DNA of 64,000 nt from Prevotellaceae bacterium MN60 (GCA_900199555.1 FZQZ01000005.1:95602-159601), one strand, 5' to 3'. Shown: positions 23,613-34,205, numbered from the stretch's first letter. Notes: generated by a model not told the origin, from the sequence alone. A program made the numbers and translations.

Positions 23613-26600
23613 ATGACAAAGAAATTGCAAAAGGTGCTGGTCTTAGGTTCTGGCGCTTTGAAAATCGGACAAGCTGGTGAGTTTGATTATTCTGGCTCGC
23701 AAGCACTGAAAGCTTTACGTGAGGAAGGAATCTCTTCCGTGTTAGTAAACCCCAACATCGCTACCATTCAGACTTCTGAAGGTATTGCCGACAAGGTTTA
23801 TTTCCAACCCGTCACCACTCATTTTGTTACAGAGATTATTAAGAAAGAACGACCCGATGGCATATTATTAGCCTTCGGTGGGCAAACCGCTTTGAACTGC
23901 GGTACGGAACTGTATCAAAAAGGTATTCTTAAAGAATATGGGGTCGAGGTCCTTGGAACAAGTGTTGAGGCAATTATGAACACTGAGGATCGCGACCTTT
24001 TTGTAAAGAAGCTCGACGAGATAGAGTTGAAGACTCCCGTAAGTCACGCCGTAGAGAATATGGACGATGCACTGAAGGCTGCCCACGAGATTGGCTTCCC
24101 CATCATGATTCGCTCAGCATACGCACTGGGTGGTCTGGGTTCAGGTATCTGTCCTGATGAGAAAGCTTTCAAGGAACTGGCCGAGAGTGCTTTCACCTTC
24201 GCTCCACAGATTCTCGTTGAAGAATCGCTGAAGGGATGGAAGGAGATTGAGTTTGAGTGCATCCGCGATGCCAACGACCACTGCTTCACCGTAGCCTCTA
24301 TGGAGAACTTCGACCCTCTGGGCATCCATACTGGTGAGTCAATCGTAGTAGCTCCTACTTGTTCGCTCACTGACGAGCAGGTGAAGATGTTGCAGGATAT
24401 CACCATCAAGTGCGTACGCAACTTGGGTATTGTTGGTGAGTGTAACATCCAGTTTGCCTTCAACGCAAAAACCAACGACTACCGCATCATCGAGATAAAC
24501 GCTCGCTTGAGCCGAAGCTCTGCATTGGCCTCTAAGGCAACAGGTTATCCGCTCGCCTTCGTTGCAGCTAAGATTGCATTGGGCTATACCCTCGACCAGA
24601 TTGGTGAGATGGGTACACCTAACTCAGCATACGTTGCTCCACAGCTGGATTACATGATTTGTAAGATTCCTCGTTGGGACTTGACTAAGTTTGCTGGAGT
24701 AAGCCGCCATATCGGTTCAAGCATGAAGTCTGTTGGTGAAATCATGTCTATCGGACGCTCTTTTGAAGAGATGATTCAGAAGGGTTTGCGCATGATTGGA
24801 CAGGGCATGCACGGCTTCGTAGGTAATGAGCACACCAAGTTTGAGAATTTGGACGATGCACTGGAGAATCCTACCGACCTGCGTATCTTTGCTATCGCAC
24901 AGGCGCTGGAAGAGGGTTACACCATCGAGCGCATTGAGGAGCTGACCAAGATTGACGTATGGTTCCTGGAGCGCCTGAAGCATATTGTTGACCTGAAGCA
25001 TGAGCTGCAGAAATATAACACTTTGGAAGAGTTGCCCGATGCGCTGTTGGAGGAGGCTAAGGTAGCTGGATTCTCTGACTTCCAGATTGCCCGCTTCGTA
25101 CTGAAGACACAGGGTACCAATATGGAGAAGGAGAACCTGAAGGTGCGCGAGTATCGCAAGCAGAAGGGTATCACTCCTGCCGTGAAGCGCATCAACACGG
25201 TTGCTTCTGAGCATCCCGACCTGACCAACTACCTCTACTTCACCTATGCAGTGAATGGTCACGATATTCCTTATTATAAGAATGAGAAGTCTGTAGTAGT
25301 ACTGGGTTCTGGTGCTTATCGTATCGGTAGCTCTGTAGAGTTTGACTGGTGTTCAGTAAACGCCATCAATACTGCTCGCAAGCTGGGATACAAGAGTATC
25401 ATGATTAACTACAACCCTGAGACGGTATCTACCGACTATGATATGTGTGACCGTCTGTACTTCGACGAACTCTCACTGGAGCGCGTGCTCGACGTTATCG
25501 ACTTGGAGCAGCCTCGTGGTACTATCGTCAGCGTGGGTGGACAGATTCCTAACAACTTGGCTATGAAGCTACACCGTCAGGGTGTTCCCGTATTGGGTAC
25601 CAGTCCAGTGGACATCGACCGTGCTGAGAACCGCGATAAGTTCTCTGCTATGCTCGACAAGCTGGGCATCGACCAGCCTGCATGGCGCGCACTGACCTCG
25701 TTCGACGACATCAAGGACTTCGTAGCAAAGGTAGGCTATCCCGTACTGGTACGTCCATCTTACGTGCTATCGGGTGCTGCCATGAACGTCTGCTACGACG
25801 AAGAGGAGCTGCATCGCTTCCTGAACATGGCTACTGAGGTATCTAAGGAGTTCCCCGTGGTGGTATCACAGTTTATGCAGGAGACCAAGGAGATTGAGTT
25901 TGATGCTGTTGCCGACAAGGGCGAGGTAGTAGAATATGCTATCTCTGAGCACGTAGAGTATGCCGGTGTACACTCTGGTGACGCTACAATGGTATTCCCT
26001 GCACAGCACATCTACTTCTCTACCGTTCGTCAGATTAAGAAGATTGCCCGCAAGATTGCTGCAGAGCTGAACATCAGTGGTCCATTCAATATCCAGTTCC
26101 TGGCTAAGAACCGTGAAGTGAAGGTTATCGAGTGTAACCTGCGTGCTTCTCGTTCGTTCCCCTTCGTATCTAAGATTTTGAAGCGTAACTTCATCGAAAC
26201 TGCTACGAAGATTATGTTGGACGCCCCCTACTCTCGCCCCGATCGCTCAGAGTTCGACATCGACCGCATCGGTGTGAAGGCCAGTCAGTTCTCATTCGCT
26301 CGTCTGCAGAATGCCGACCCAGTACTGGGTGTAGATATGAGTTCTACAGGTGAGGTTGGTTGCTTGGGCGATGACCTGAATGAGGCCATGCTGAACGCAC
26401 TTATCGCTACAGGCTATCGTATGCCTAAGGAGGGTGCCAACATTCTGATTTCTTCTGGTGGTGCCAAGGGTAAGGTAAGCCTGTTGGAACCTGCCAAGAA
26501 TCTGGTGAAGAAGGGCTACAAGGTATTCGCTACAGGCGGTACTGCTAAGTTCTTCAACGAGAATGGCGTAGATGCTACTCCCGTAGCATGGCCTGACGAA

Positions 26601-26840
26601 GAGGGTGAGAACAACGTGATGAACATGATTGCCGACCACCAGTTCGACCTCATCATCAACGTACCAAAGAACCACACCAAGCGTGAGCTGACCAATGGTT
26701 ATCGCATCCGTCGTGGTGCTATCGACCACAACATTCCGCTGATGACTAACGTACGTCTGGCTAAAGCCTTCATTGAGGCATTCACTGCACTGAAGCAGGA
26801 GGATATCAAGATTAAGAGCTGGCAGGAGTATAATGCATGA
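23613..26840 (+). CDS. carB: Carbamoyl-phosphate synthase large subunit, 1075 aa
   Basis: Makes carbamoyl phosphate from bicarbonate, ammonia from CarA, and two ATP, for pyrimidine and arginine synthesis. Two homologous halves, each beginning with a nucleotide-fold segment (VLVLGSGALKIGQAGEFDYS and VVVLGSGAYRIGSSVEFDWC) and an ATP-grasp domain, then a C-terminal MGS-like allosteric domain (KGYKVFATGGTAKFFNENGV). Length is the family's 1073 within two residues. The start MTKKLQKVLVLGS at 23613 is preferred; an ATG at 23586 lies only a few bases after the predicted transcription start. carA is not adjacent. Confidence 0.95.
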   Translation: MTKKLQKVLVLGSGALKIGQAGEFDYSGSQALKALREEGISSVLVNPNIATIQTSEGIADKVYFQPVTTHFVTEIIKKERPDGILLAFGGQTALNCGTELYQKGILKEYGVEVLGTSVEAIMNTEDRDLFVKKLDEIELKTPVSHAVENMDDALKAAHEIGFPIMIRSAYALGGLGSGICPDEKAFKELAESAFTFAPQILVEESLKGWKEIEFECIRDANDHCFTVASMENFDPLGIHTGESIVVAPTCSLTDEQVKMLQDITIKCVRNLGIVGECNIQFAFNAKTNDYRIIEINARLSRSSALASKATGYPLAFVAAKIALGYTLDQIGEMGTPNSAYVAPQLDYMICKIPRWDLTKFAGVSRHIGSSMKSVGEIMSIGRSFEEMIQKGLRMIGQGMHGFVGNEHTKFENLDDALENPTDLRIFAIAQALEEGYTIERIEELTKIDVWFLERLKHIVDLKHELQKYNTLEELPDALLEEAKVAGFSDFQIARFVLKTQGTNMEKENLKVREYRKQKGITPAVKRINTVASEHPDLTNYLYFTYAVNGHDIPYYKNEKSVVVLGSGAYRIGSSVEFDWCSVNAINTARKLGYKSIMINYNPETVSTDYDMCDRLYFDELSLERVLDVIDLEQPRGTIVSVGGQIPNNLAMKLHRQGVPVLGTSPVDIDRAENRDKFSAMLDKLGIDQPAWRALTSFDDIKDFVAKVGYPVLVRPSYVLSGAAMNVCYDEEELHRFLNMATEVSKEFPVVVSQFMQETKEIEFDAVADKGEVVEYAISEHVEYAGVHSGDATMVFPAQHIYFSTVRQIKKIARKIAAELNISGPFNIQFLAKNREVKVIECNLRASRSFPFVSKILKRNFIETATKIMLDAPYSRPDRSEFDIDRIGVKASQFSFARLQNADPVLGVDMSSTGEVGCLGDDLNEAMLNALIATGYRMPKEGANILISSGGAKGKVSLLEPAKNLVKKGYKVFATGGTAKFFNENGVDATPVAWPDEEGENNVMNMIADHQFDLIINVPKNHTKRELTNGYRIRRGAIDHNIPLMTNVRLAKAFIEAFTALKQEDIKIKSWQEYNA

Positions 26841-26846
26841 TTGTAC

Positions 26847-26928
26847 GTTGAACGTTGAACATTCTTTGACCTAAAGGTTGACTTCGTCGAGCTAAATCTT
26901 CAAAGCGAGCAGAGCTCGTGGGAACATT
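26847..26928. repeat. 80-bp dispersed element, copy 1
   Basis: Heptads (GTTGAACGTTGAACATTC) lead into CTTTGACCTAAAGGTTGACT, GTCGAGCTAAATCTTCAAAG and CGAGCAGAGCTCGTGGGAAC. The same element lies inverted at 57874-57956 with few differences. Contains short internal palindromes (CGAGC AGA GCTCG). Confidence 0.9.
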
Positions 26929-26933
26929 ATAAA

Positions 26934-26968
26934 AAAAGAGGGCATCTAGAAAATAGATGCTCTCTTTT
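26934..26968. terminator. Bidirectional terminator between carB and the M16 peptidase gene
   Basis: AAAAGAGGGCATCTA pairs with TAGATGCTCTCTTTTT around a GAAAA loop; A-run on one side and T-run on the other serve both converging genes. Confidence 0.85.
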
Positions 26969-26991
26969 TGTTTTGAATAAACAGGAGGACG

Positions 26992-29874
26992 TTAGCGGAG
27001 AACGTCTGCCTTCTTTAGTTCTACCAGTTTACCATATTTCGACAGGGCCTGCATATCGAGGTGCTTCTTGTTGCCAACGATAAAGATGATGTGGGGCTGC
27101 TGCTGGATGTTCTGACGATAGAAGTCGAGCATATCGTTGGTGGTCAGCGTAGGTACAAGGCGCGTGATGTTGGCATGAGGGTCTTCACTATATCCTGCCG
27201 TACGGTAAGAAGACACGAAGGTGGGCAACTGGCGGAACGAGGGATAGTTGTTGTTGACATTATTAAGAATCTCTTGTTTGGCAGTAGCGACACCCTGTTC
27301 GTTGACAGGCATCTGAGTGATAAGCGAATCGAGTACATGAAGCGCCTGCATCGTCTTGTCGCCCTGCGTACCGAGATACATGAGATAGGCAGAAGGATGG
27401 TCGCGATGGCGAGCACGATTGGGGGTAATCTCCTGACCATGGGCTGTATATGCCATAGAACGGAACTCACGTATCTCTTGGAACATGACACTACCCATTC
27501 CACCACCCATATACTGACTCCACAAGCTGAGCTGAGCTTCCTCCTTATCGCTGAGTGAAGGCTTGATACTGCCATAGACACCGATGAGCGTCTGGCGACT
27601 ACTTGGCATGTTATAGAAGTAAACAGTAGGCTCGCTATAGGTCTGCAGGGTGGTCTCATTGTCGTTCTTAGCCAGATGTGACGCGCTGAGTGGCAGATAC
27701 TTCTTGCAGAGATCGGCAACTTCGGCAGAAGACTTGGTACCACAATAAAGCACGGAGCAATCATACTGGAGCACATCATTGAAGACGCGCAATAGGTCAT
27801 CGCCCGTCATCTTCTTAACCTCTGCCACAGCGGGTTGGCGCAGATAGTCTGACTGGTCACCCTTAGACAATTTCTGTAACACCATCTGGAACACGCTCTG
27901 ATTGCTACGGTCGAGCTGGTGGTAGGTCATCTTATACTCACTCTTCAAATCCTTCATCGCATCCTTGTCGGGTTTCAACGAGGTAAGGATATGGCGCAAG
28001 AGATTGAGCGAGGGAGCAAGGTTAGAATCGAAACCAGTGAGTGTCATCGTGAAATAGTTGTCTGACGATGATGTCTCGAAAGTAGTACCCAGTCGCTGCC
28101 AGGCTTCGCCAATCTGGTGCTTGGTCAGCGAGTCGGTGCCTAGTTCGCTCAGGTAGCTTTCAACAAGTATCAGCTTAGCATCATCGCGTTCGCCCTTATG
28201 CCATTTGAGCGTAAAGGTGAAAAGGTCGTTCTTAGGATTAGCCACCTTATATAAATGCACATGACTGGTAAGCGGGGTTATCTCGGCATCTTGCTGCAGA
28301 TTGACAAGTTTCGGGGCCTTATCAACAACGGGAATCTTGGCCAACTCACGAGCATAGTCAGACTGCTCTCTGGCATGCTTGGGCACCACAGGCTTGTAGT
28401 TGGGCTGTGATACTTTGTCCTTGGGATAAGAGCCAAACTTCTTAACGCCACGCAGATAGTGATCGGTAAGCAGATAACGATTGGCTGCAGCAATCACGTC
28501 GGCCTTAGTGATATGCTTAACAGACTCTTCCTGTTGCAGATAGTCAGTCCATGAGCGCCCTTGGGCATAGACATCGCCCATCATCATAGCACGATCGGTG
28601 CCATCCTCCAACTCTAACGCAGAATTACGAATCAGTTCGAGTTTCAACTCTTCCAGTTTGGCATCAGAGAAGTCGCCACGCTTGACGCGCTCAATCTGCT
28701 GCCAGCAGAGTTGTTCGGCTTTCTTCTTAGAACCGAAAGGCAGTTTGGGGATAATGAGCAGTCCAGCTAAACCGCCCTCTTGCAAGGCAAAGCGCTGACC
28801 ATAGGCAAACATCACCTTGTGGGCAGTACGCAAAGAGTCAAGCATACCCGTACCATTGTCGTTGGTCAGCAGACTCATGGCTAACTGTAGCGACTTTGTA
28901 TCTTTGTCTTTATCCAGTGGTCCGCGGAACAGCAGACCTACGGCTTTGATAATCGGCATATTCACTTTGAGGTTCAGCGTCTCACCATTGAAAGGCTGTA
29001 CGGCAGGGATGTCTCTGTGAGGAGCTTCACCCTTAGGCAATCGTCCGAAGGTGCGTTCCAGTAGCGGCAGAAGTCCCTCTTCTGTAAAGTCGCCACTCAA
29101 CATCAGTCCCATATTACCTGCAACATAGTAACGACGGAAGAAATCTTCCATATCCGACAGGCGTGGATTCTTGAGGTTTTCCGTACTACCGATAATTGGA
29201 TACTGGTAAGGATGGCCCTTGAACACAGCAGCTAAAAGCTTATCGAGAGCAGTACTGAGCATATCATCCGCAGAACGGTTCTTCTCTTCGTAAACAGTCT
29301 CCAGCTCACCTTGAAACAAGCGGAATACGGGATTGAGCATTCGCTCGGAGTTCAGCTCACACCATAATTCCAAGAACTGTGGGGAGAAAGTATTATAATA
29401 TTGTGTATAATCCCATGAGGTGGCCGCATTTAGTTTGGAACCACCATATTTAGAGATAAGACGGTCAAACTCGTTGGGGATAGCATAGTCAGCAGCACGC
29501 TGGCTCAGACGACTGATGTCTTGTTGAATCTTCAAACGCTGTTGTGGTTCGGTCGTGCGTGATAGTTCGTTATACTTGGCAGAAATAGAGTCAAGCCATA
29601 ACTTCTCCTCAGCATAGTTGACAGTACCAATCTTCTGGGTACCTTTGAAGAGCACGTGTTCCAGATAATGGGCAATACCCGTATTCGGGCAATCCTTTGC
29701 ACCGGCTTTCACGATTAAGGCGCCATATACCTTTGGCTGGGAGTGGTCTTCATTCAGCCAAACAGTCAGTCCGTTACTCAGTTTCAGTTCTTTCACTTCT
29801 AACGCTCCAACAGACTGGGCAGAAGCTGTTAAGGCTCCCCATGCCAAGAACGCAATACTTACTAAATTTTTCAT
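26992..29874 (-). CDS. M16 family zinc metallopeptidase (pitrilysin-type), exported, 960 aa
   Basis: A full-length two-half M16 peptidase with signal peptide (MKNLVSIAFLAWGALTASAQ, residues 1-20). The inverted zinc motif HxxEH is H69-YL-E72-H73 in GIAHYLEHVLFKG, with the third ligand Glu in ETVYEEKNRSAD downstream. The C-terminal half is the inactive M16_C pair. Expected in the periplasm, degrading peptides. An ATG four codons further up (29886) is less likely since the signal peptide begins at MKNL. A TAAATTTGC element at 29919-29911 is the likely -7 box. Divergent from the PorD-like gene. Confidence 0.9.
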   Translation of the reverse strand: MKNLVSIAFLAWGALTASAQSVGALEVKELKLSNGLTVWLNEDHSQPKVYGALIVKAGAKDCPNTGIAHYLEHVLFKGTQKIGTVNYAEEKLWLDSISAKYNELSRTTEPQQRLKIQQDISRLSQRAADYAIPNEFDRLISKYGGSKLNAATSWDYTQYYNTFSPQFLELWCELNSERMLNPVFRLFQGELETVYEEKNRSADDMLSTALDKLLAAVFKGHPYQYPIIGSTENLKNPRLSDMEDFFRRYYVAGNMGLMLSGDFTEEGLLPLLERTFGRLPKGEAPHRDIPAVQPFNGETLNLKVNMPIIKAVGLLFRGPLDKDKDTKSLQLAMSLLTNDNGTGMLDSLRTAHKVMFAYGQRFALQEGGLAGLLIIPKLPFGSKKKAEQLCWQQIERVKRGDFSDAKLEELKLELIRNSALELEDGTDRAMMMGDVYAQGRSWTDYLQQEESVKHITKADVIAAANRYLLTDHYLRGVKKFGSYPKDKVSQPNYKPVVPKHAREQSDYARELAKIPVVDKAPKLVNLQQDAEITPLTSHVHLYKVANPKNDLFTFTLKWHKGERDDAKLILVESYLSELGTDSLTKHQIGEAWQRLGTTFETSSSDNYFTMTLTGFDSNLAPSLNLLRHILTSLKPDKDAMKDLKSEYKMTYHQLDRSNQSVFQMVLQKLSKGDQSDYLRQPAVAEVKKMTGDDLLRVFNDVLQYDCSVLYCGTKSSAEVADLCKKYLPLSASHLAKNDNETTLQTYSEPTVYFYNMPSSRQTLIGVYGSIKPSLSDKEEAQLSLWSQYMGGGMGSVMFQEIREFRSMAYTAHGQEITPNRARHRDHPSAYLMYLGTQGDKTMQALHVLDSLITQMPVNEQGVATAKQEILNNVNNNYPSFRQLPTFVSSYRTAGYSEDPHANITRLVPTLTTNDMLDFYRQNIQQQPHIIFIVGNKKHLDMQALSKYGKLVELKKADVLR

Positions 29875-29910
29875 ACGAGTAATCACTATGTTAGAAAATC
29901 TTTACACGCT

Positions 29911-29919
29911 GCAAATTTA
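29911..29919 (-). promoter_or_regulatory. -7 element of the M16 peptidase gene
   Basis: TAAATTTGC on the minus strand, 37 bases upstream of the start codon; -33 region weak. Confidence 0.55.
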
Positions 29920-30005
29920 CAAATTCACGAGGATAAAGAAATAAGGTAAATGCCAAATAATTTTAATTTTTATCTTTATTATTATAAAAATTCGCATCTT
30001 TAAAC

Positions 30006-30013
30006 TATCTTTG
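30006..30013 (+). promoter_or_regulatory. -7 element of the PorD-like gene
   Basis: TATCTTTG 22 bases upstream of the ATG at 30035; -33 not obvious in the A/T-rich upstream DNA. Confidence 0.5.
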
Positions 30014-30034
30014 TAATCAAAAAAAGGAAGTCGA

Positions 30035-30946
30035 ATGAAACGGCAATATCTGATACTAATTATAGCAACATGGCTGTGTGGCTTTGTACATCGTGCTACG
30101 GCACAAGAGCTACAGGTGAAAATCACTATCAATAGCGCACAGGTGGAAGGCTCGGATAAATCGGTATTCGAGAACCTGCAACAGACACTGGAACAGTGGA
30201 TGAACGATCGCCAATGGACAGAACTGCAGTTTCAGAAGAACGAACGCATCAACGTGAACTTCAACCTGACGGTGACCAAGTATGACAAGGCCAACAATCG
30301 CTTTACCTGTTCAGCAATGATACAGGCTAATCGACCTGTTTATAACTCAGCATATACCACCACGCTGTATAACAACAAGGATGGCGACTTTAACTTCGAT
30401 TTCGTACAGTTTGACCAACTGAACTATAACGACGAAGTGGTAGACAATCAGCTGACAGCATTGTTGGCATACTATGCATACCTGATTATCGGTCTTGACC
30501 TCGACAGTTTTGCACCGATGGGCGGCACTGAGGTATTGCAGCGCTGCATGAACCTGGCGAATAATGCTCAGGACTTAGGATTTACGGGATGGAAAGCCTT
30601 TGAGGATAGTCGCAACCGCTTTGCCATCATCAACGATTATCTTGACGAAGCAATGAAACCTTTCCGCCAACTTCAATACGACTACTATCGCAAAGGACTC
30701 GATGAAATGGCTACAAATGCAGAACGCGGACGTACCAATATCTCGGAGGCTTTGGAGAATTTGAAGCAGGCACATCAGGACAAGCCTCTCAGCCTCTTAC
30801 CACAGATATGGACAGACTATAAGCGCGATGAATTGGCCAATATCTATAAAGGAAAGGGTACACAGAAAGAGAAAGACCATGTGTATGAACTGCTATTCTC
30901 TATCAATGCATCACAAAGCAATGCTTGGGAGAAGATAAAGAATTAA
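30035..30946 (+). CDS. DUF4835 family protein (type IX secretion PorD-like), 303 aa
   Basis: Signal peptide MKRQYLILIIATWLCGFVHRATAQ (cut after ATAQ; quoted here as MKRQYLILIIATWLC and GFVHRATAQ), then the DUF4835 pattern: QVKITINSAQVEGSDKSVFE, WMNDRQWTELQFQKNERIN and the LLAYYAYLIIGLDLDSFAPMG segment (quoted as LLAYYAYLIIG). The family is annotated as PorD in type IX secretion, an exported protein needed for secretion in Porphyromonas; I recall this rather than derive it. It is followed by recN, an arrangement often seen in Bacteroidales. Confidence 0.8.
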   Translation: MKRQYLILIIATWLCGFVHRATAQELQVKITINSAQVEGSDKSVFENLQQTLEQWMNDRQWTELQFQKNERINVNFNLTVTKYDKANNRFTCSAMIQANRPVYNSAYTTTLYNNKDGDFNFDFVQFDQLNYNDEVVDNQLTALLAYYAYLIIGLDLDSFAPMGGTEVLQRCMNLANNAQDLGFTGWKAFEDSRNRFAIINDYLDEAMKPFRQLQYDYYRKGLDEMATNAERGRTNISEALENLKQAHQDKPLSLLPQIWTDYKRDELANIYKGKGTQKEKDHVYELLFSINASQSNAWEKIKN

Positions 30947-30990
30947 ACATCAAACATCAAACTTCAAATTTCAAATTTCAAATTTCAAAC
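30945..30990. repeat. CATCAAA/TTTCAAA heptad array before recN
   Basis: Six 7-bp units: CATCAAA twice, CTTCAAA once, TTTCAAA three times. It fills most of the 52-base gap between the PorD-like gene and recN. Confidence 0.9.
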
Positions 30991-30998
30991 GAAAAAAG

Positions 30999-32654
30999 AT
31001 GCTACGGCAATTGTATATTAAGAATTTTACACTGATTGATGAGCTCGATATTGAGTGGCACGAGGGTTTCTCTGTAATGACGGGTGAAACGGGTGCTGGT
31101 AAGAGTATTATCCTTGGAGCAATAGGATTGCTACTGGGACAACGTGCCGATCCAAAGGCCATCAAGCAGGGTACCGACAAATGTGTTATCGAGGCTCACT
31201 TCGACTTGTCACGCTACGAGTTGAAGCCTTTCTTCGATGAAAACGACATTGAGTATGATGCCAATGACACGATTATACGCCGTGAAATCAGCACCTCAAA
31301 GAGCCGTGCATTTATCAACGATACGCCTGTAGCACTCTCGATGCTGAAAGAGCTCGGCGAGCAGTTGGTAGATATCCATTCGCAGCACCAGAACCTATTG
31401 CTCAACAAGCAAGACTTCCAGCTGAACGTAGTAGATATCTTGGCAAAAGATAGCGATTTGATGAAAGAATATCAAGAGAATTATAGCCTACTTTCTATTG
31501 CCAATCGCCAACTTGAGGAGTTAAAGGAAAGCATTGAGAGAAATCGCCAACAGGTTGACTTTCTGCAATTTCAATGCGAGGAGCTAGAGCAAGCGAACCT
31601 CATACTTGGCGAACAGGAGGAACTGGAACAGCAGAGCGAAACGATGTCGCATGCGGAGGAGATTAAATCGGCTCTCTATGATGCCGACAACCAGTTGAGT
31701 AGCGACCAGCAGGGGGCCGTAGACGCTATCCGTCAGACACTACACTCGCTCAACAGCATAAGCAGAGTACTGCCTGCTGCTAGAGAATTGACGGAACGAC
31801 TGGAGAGTTGTCATATCGAACTGAAGGATATTGCTGATGAGGTAAGTCGTCTCTTAGAGCGTACCGATTTCGACCCTTCAGAGTTAGAGCATATCAACAA
31901 TCGTCTGGATCGTCTCTACGATTTGGAGAAGAAATATCACGCAGAGAATGTAGAAGAGCTGATAGCCCAACGCGATAATCTGAAACAGCAACTATCAGCT
32001 ATCGAGAATAGCGATGAGGCTGTAGGTGAGTTGGAAGCTAAGTGCGAGAAGTTGAAAGCTAAGAGCCAACAGTTAGCTGACGAGTTAAGCAAACAGCGCC
32101 AGAAGGCAGCCAAGGAAATAGAAAAGCAGATGCAGCAACGCTTGGTGCCATTAGGTATGCCTCATGTGCGCTTTGCCGTCAGCATCATCAAGACAGAACT
32201 TAACAAGAGCGGTCAGGACCAGGTGGCCTTCCTCTTCTCAGCCAACACATCCACCCCACTCCAACCTGTTTCTCAGGTAGCCAGTGGTGGTGAGATAGCA
32301 CGTGTGATGTTATCCCTGAAAGCGATGATTAGTGGTGCTGTAAAACTGCCAACCATCATCTTCGACGAGATAGATACTGGTGTAAGCGGAAAGATTGCCG
32401 AAAAAATGGCAGAGATGATGCGTGAGATGGGTGAAGCCAATCGTCAGGTGATATCTATTACCCACCTACCTCAGATTGCAGCACTGGGTAGTCACCACTA
32501 TCGTGTGTCTAAGGAAGAGACGGTACAAGGCACTACCAGTCATCTGCACGAACTCACCAACGAGGAGCGCATCCGTGAGATAGCACAAATGGTTAGCGGA
32601 AGCGATGTGACCGAAGCCGCCATCGCCAACGCTAAACAACTATTAAAATTATAA
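30999..32654 (+). CDS. recN: DNA repair protein RecN, 551 aa
   Basis: SMC-like ATPase of double-strand break repair. Walker A GETGAGKS at residues 29-36, a long coiled coil (~150-370), ABC signature ASGGEIARVMLSLKAM and Walker B TIIFDEIDTGVSG in the C-terminal half. Length as in the family. The PorD-like gene lies upstream, spaced by heptads; recN converges on dnaB with nine bases between stop codons and no visible terminator. Confidence 0.95.
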   Translation: MLRQLYIKNFTLIDELDIEWHEGFSVMTGETGAGKSIILGAIGLLLGQRADPKAIKQGTDKCVIEAHFDLSRYELKPFFDENDIEYDANDTIIRREISTSKSRAFINDTPVALSMLKELGEQLVDIHSQHQNLLLNKQDFQLNVVDILAKDSDLMKEYQENYSLLSIANRQLEELKESIERNRQQVDFLQFQCEELEQANLILGEQEELEQQSETMSHAEEIKSALYDADNQLSSDQQGAVDAIRQTLHSLNSISRVLPAARELTERLESCHIELKDIADEVSRLLERTDFDPSELEHINNRLDRLYDLEKKYHAENVEELIAQRDNLKQQLSAIENSDEAVGELEAKCEKLKAKSQQLADELSKQRQKAAKEIEKQMQQRLVPLGMPHVRFAVSIIKTELNKSGQDQVAFLFSANTSTPLQPVSQVASGGEIARVMLSLKAMISGAVKLPTIIFDEIDTGVSGKIAEKMAEMMREMGEANRQVISITHLPQIAALGSHHYRVSKEETVQGTTSHLHELTNEERIREIAQMVSGSDVTEAAIANAKQLLKL

Positions 32655-32663
32655 GAATTCTTA

Positions 32664-34196
32664 TTAGAAAGGTAGAGGACCGGCTGGTTCTCCTGGGTCA
32701 AATGGCGACGCATTGGCAAAGTCCTGTGTGCCGCCATTCATTCTACTACTCAGAATCTCGCCACCACCATCGTCAGTCTGCTTTGCACTGAGACGCTTGT
32801 CTTCAGGATTCTCAAAGCGGGTGAACTCACCACGGAAGGTCAACAGCACATCGCCCGTAGCACCCTTACGGTGCTTAGCAATAATAATCTGCGCCATACC
32901 ATGCAGGTCGCGACCATTATCATCTTGATATATATGATAATATTCAGGACGATGAACAAAGAGCACCATATCGGCATCCTGCTCGATGGCTCCCGACTCA
33001 CGCAAGTCACTCAGCTGAGGACGCTTACCTTCCAATCCTTCACGACTCTCTACACCACGGTTCAACTGTGACAATGCCAAGATGGGCACATTCAACTCCT
33101 TAGCCAAACCTTTGAGCGAACGAGAAATCACAGAGACCTCCTCCTGACGAGAAGAGAAGCGCATACCATTAGCATTCATCAGCTGCAGGTAGTCAATCAT
33201 GATAATTCTCACACCATGCTCACGTACCAGACGGCGTGCCTTGGTACGCAACTCGAATACAGACAAGCCTGGGGTGTCATCAACATAAAGAGGTGCACCC
33301 AACAGGTTGTTGAGGCGTTTATCCAGACGGTCCCACTCATCGGGTTGCAACTGACCATTCAGAATCTTCGAACCCTGAATCTCGCAGACATTAGATATCA
33401 AACGGTTAACCAACTGTACGTTTGACATCTCAAGCGAAAAGAAAGCCATAGGAACCTGATAGTCGGCAGCAATATTCTTAGCCATACTCAGGGCAAACGA
33501 AGTCTTACCCATGGCAGGACGTCCGGCGATAATAACCAAGTCGGAAGGTTGCCAACCACTGGTGATATCGTCGAGCTTATGATATCCTGTAGGAACACCC
33601 GTCAGACCATCCTTATTAGCAGAAGCCTGCTGGATAACATCAATAGCATTCTTGATGACGGGGTCTATCTGGGTATAGTCCTTCTTCATGTTGCGCTGTC
33701 CAAGTTCAAACAGCGAGCCCTCAGCCTCTTGCATCAGGGCGTCAACATCGACAGTCTCGTCGAATGCCAGCGTTTGAATCTTGCTGGTAAACTGAATCAG
33801 CTGGCGAGCTAATGATTTCTGCGCAATAATACGAGCATGATACTCAATATTGGCTGACGATGCAACGCGTGATGATATCTCAGTCACATAGGCAGGACCA
33901 CCCACATCTTCCAAGTCACCCTGCTTGGCTAACTGCTCAGTAACAGTCCATACGTCAACAGGCAACTCGTGCATCGCCAACTCCATAATGGCGCGATACA
34001 CCTTTTGGTTGCGTGGTTCATAGAAACTCTCTGGGGTGAGACCTTCGCAAACTACTGCGTAGGCATCCTTATCAATCATTAGCGCACCCAGTACAGCACG
34101 TTCAATTTCGGTTGCTTGTGGCTGAACGTGTGCATAGGTATTGTCCACAGGTTGTTGTCTGCGGCGCTTTGGTGTAGTCTTATTCTCTTCGGGCAT
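32664..34196 (-). CDS. dnaB: Replicative DNA helicase DnaB, 510 aa
   Basis: N-terminal DnaB domain (ATEIERAVLGALMIDKDAY) and RecA-like C-terminal domain with Walker A GRPAMGKTSFAL, Walker B IIMIDYLQLM and the arginine-finger region LSQLNRGVESR. Opens the replication fork as a hexamer. The tail past ~460 is Gly/Pro-rich and variable. No intein is present. It lies nine bases downstream of gldB and is probably cotranscribed. Confidence 0.95.
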   Translation of the reverse strand: MPEENKTTPKRRRQQPVDNTYAHVQPQATEIERAVLGALMIDKDAYAVVCEGLTPESFYEPRNQKVYRAIMELAMHELPVDVWTVTEQLAKQGDLEDVGGPAYVTEISSRVASSANIEYHARIIAQKSLARQLIQFTSKIQTLAFDETVDVDALMQEAEGSLFELGQRNMKKDYTQIDPVIKNAIDVIQQASANKDGLTGVPTGYHKLDDITSGWQPSDLVIIAGRPAMGKTSFALSMAKNIAADYQVPMAFFSLEMSNVQLVNRLISNVCEIQGSKILNGQLQPDEWDRLDKRLNNLLGAPLYVDDTPGLSVFELRTKARRLVREHGVRIIMIDYLQLMNANGMRFSSRQEEVSVISRSLKGLAKELNVPILALSQLNRGVESREGLEGKRPQLSDLRESGAIEQDADMVLFVHRPEYYHIYQDDNGRDLHGMAQIIIAKHRKGATGDVLLTFRGEFTRFENPEDKRLSAKQTDDGGGEILSSRMNGGTQDFANASPFDPGEPAGPLPF

Positions 34197-34205
34197 ATTA
34201 AAATA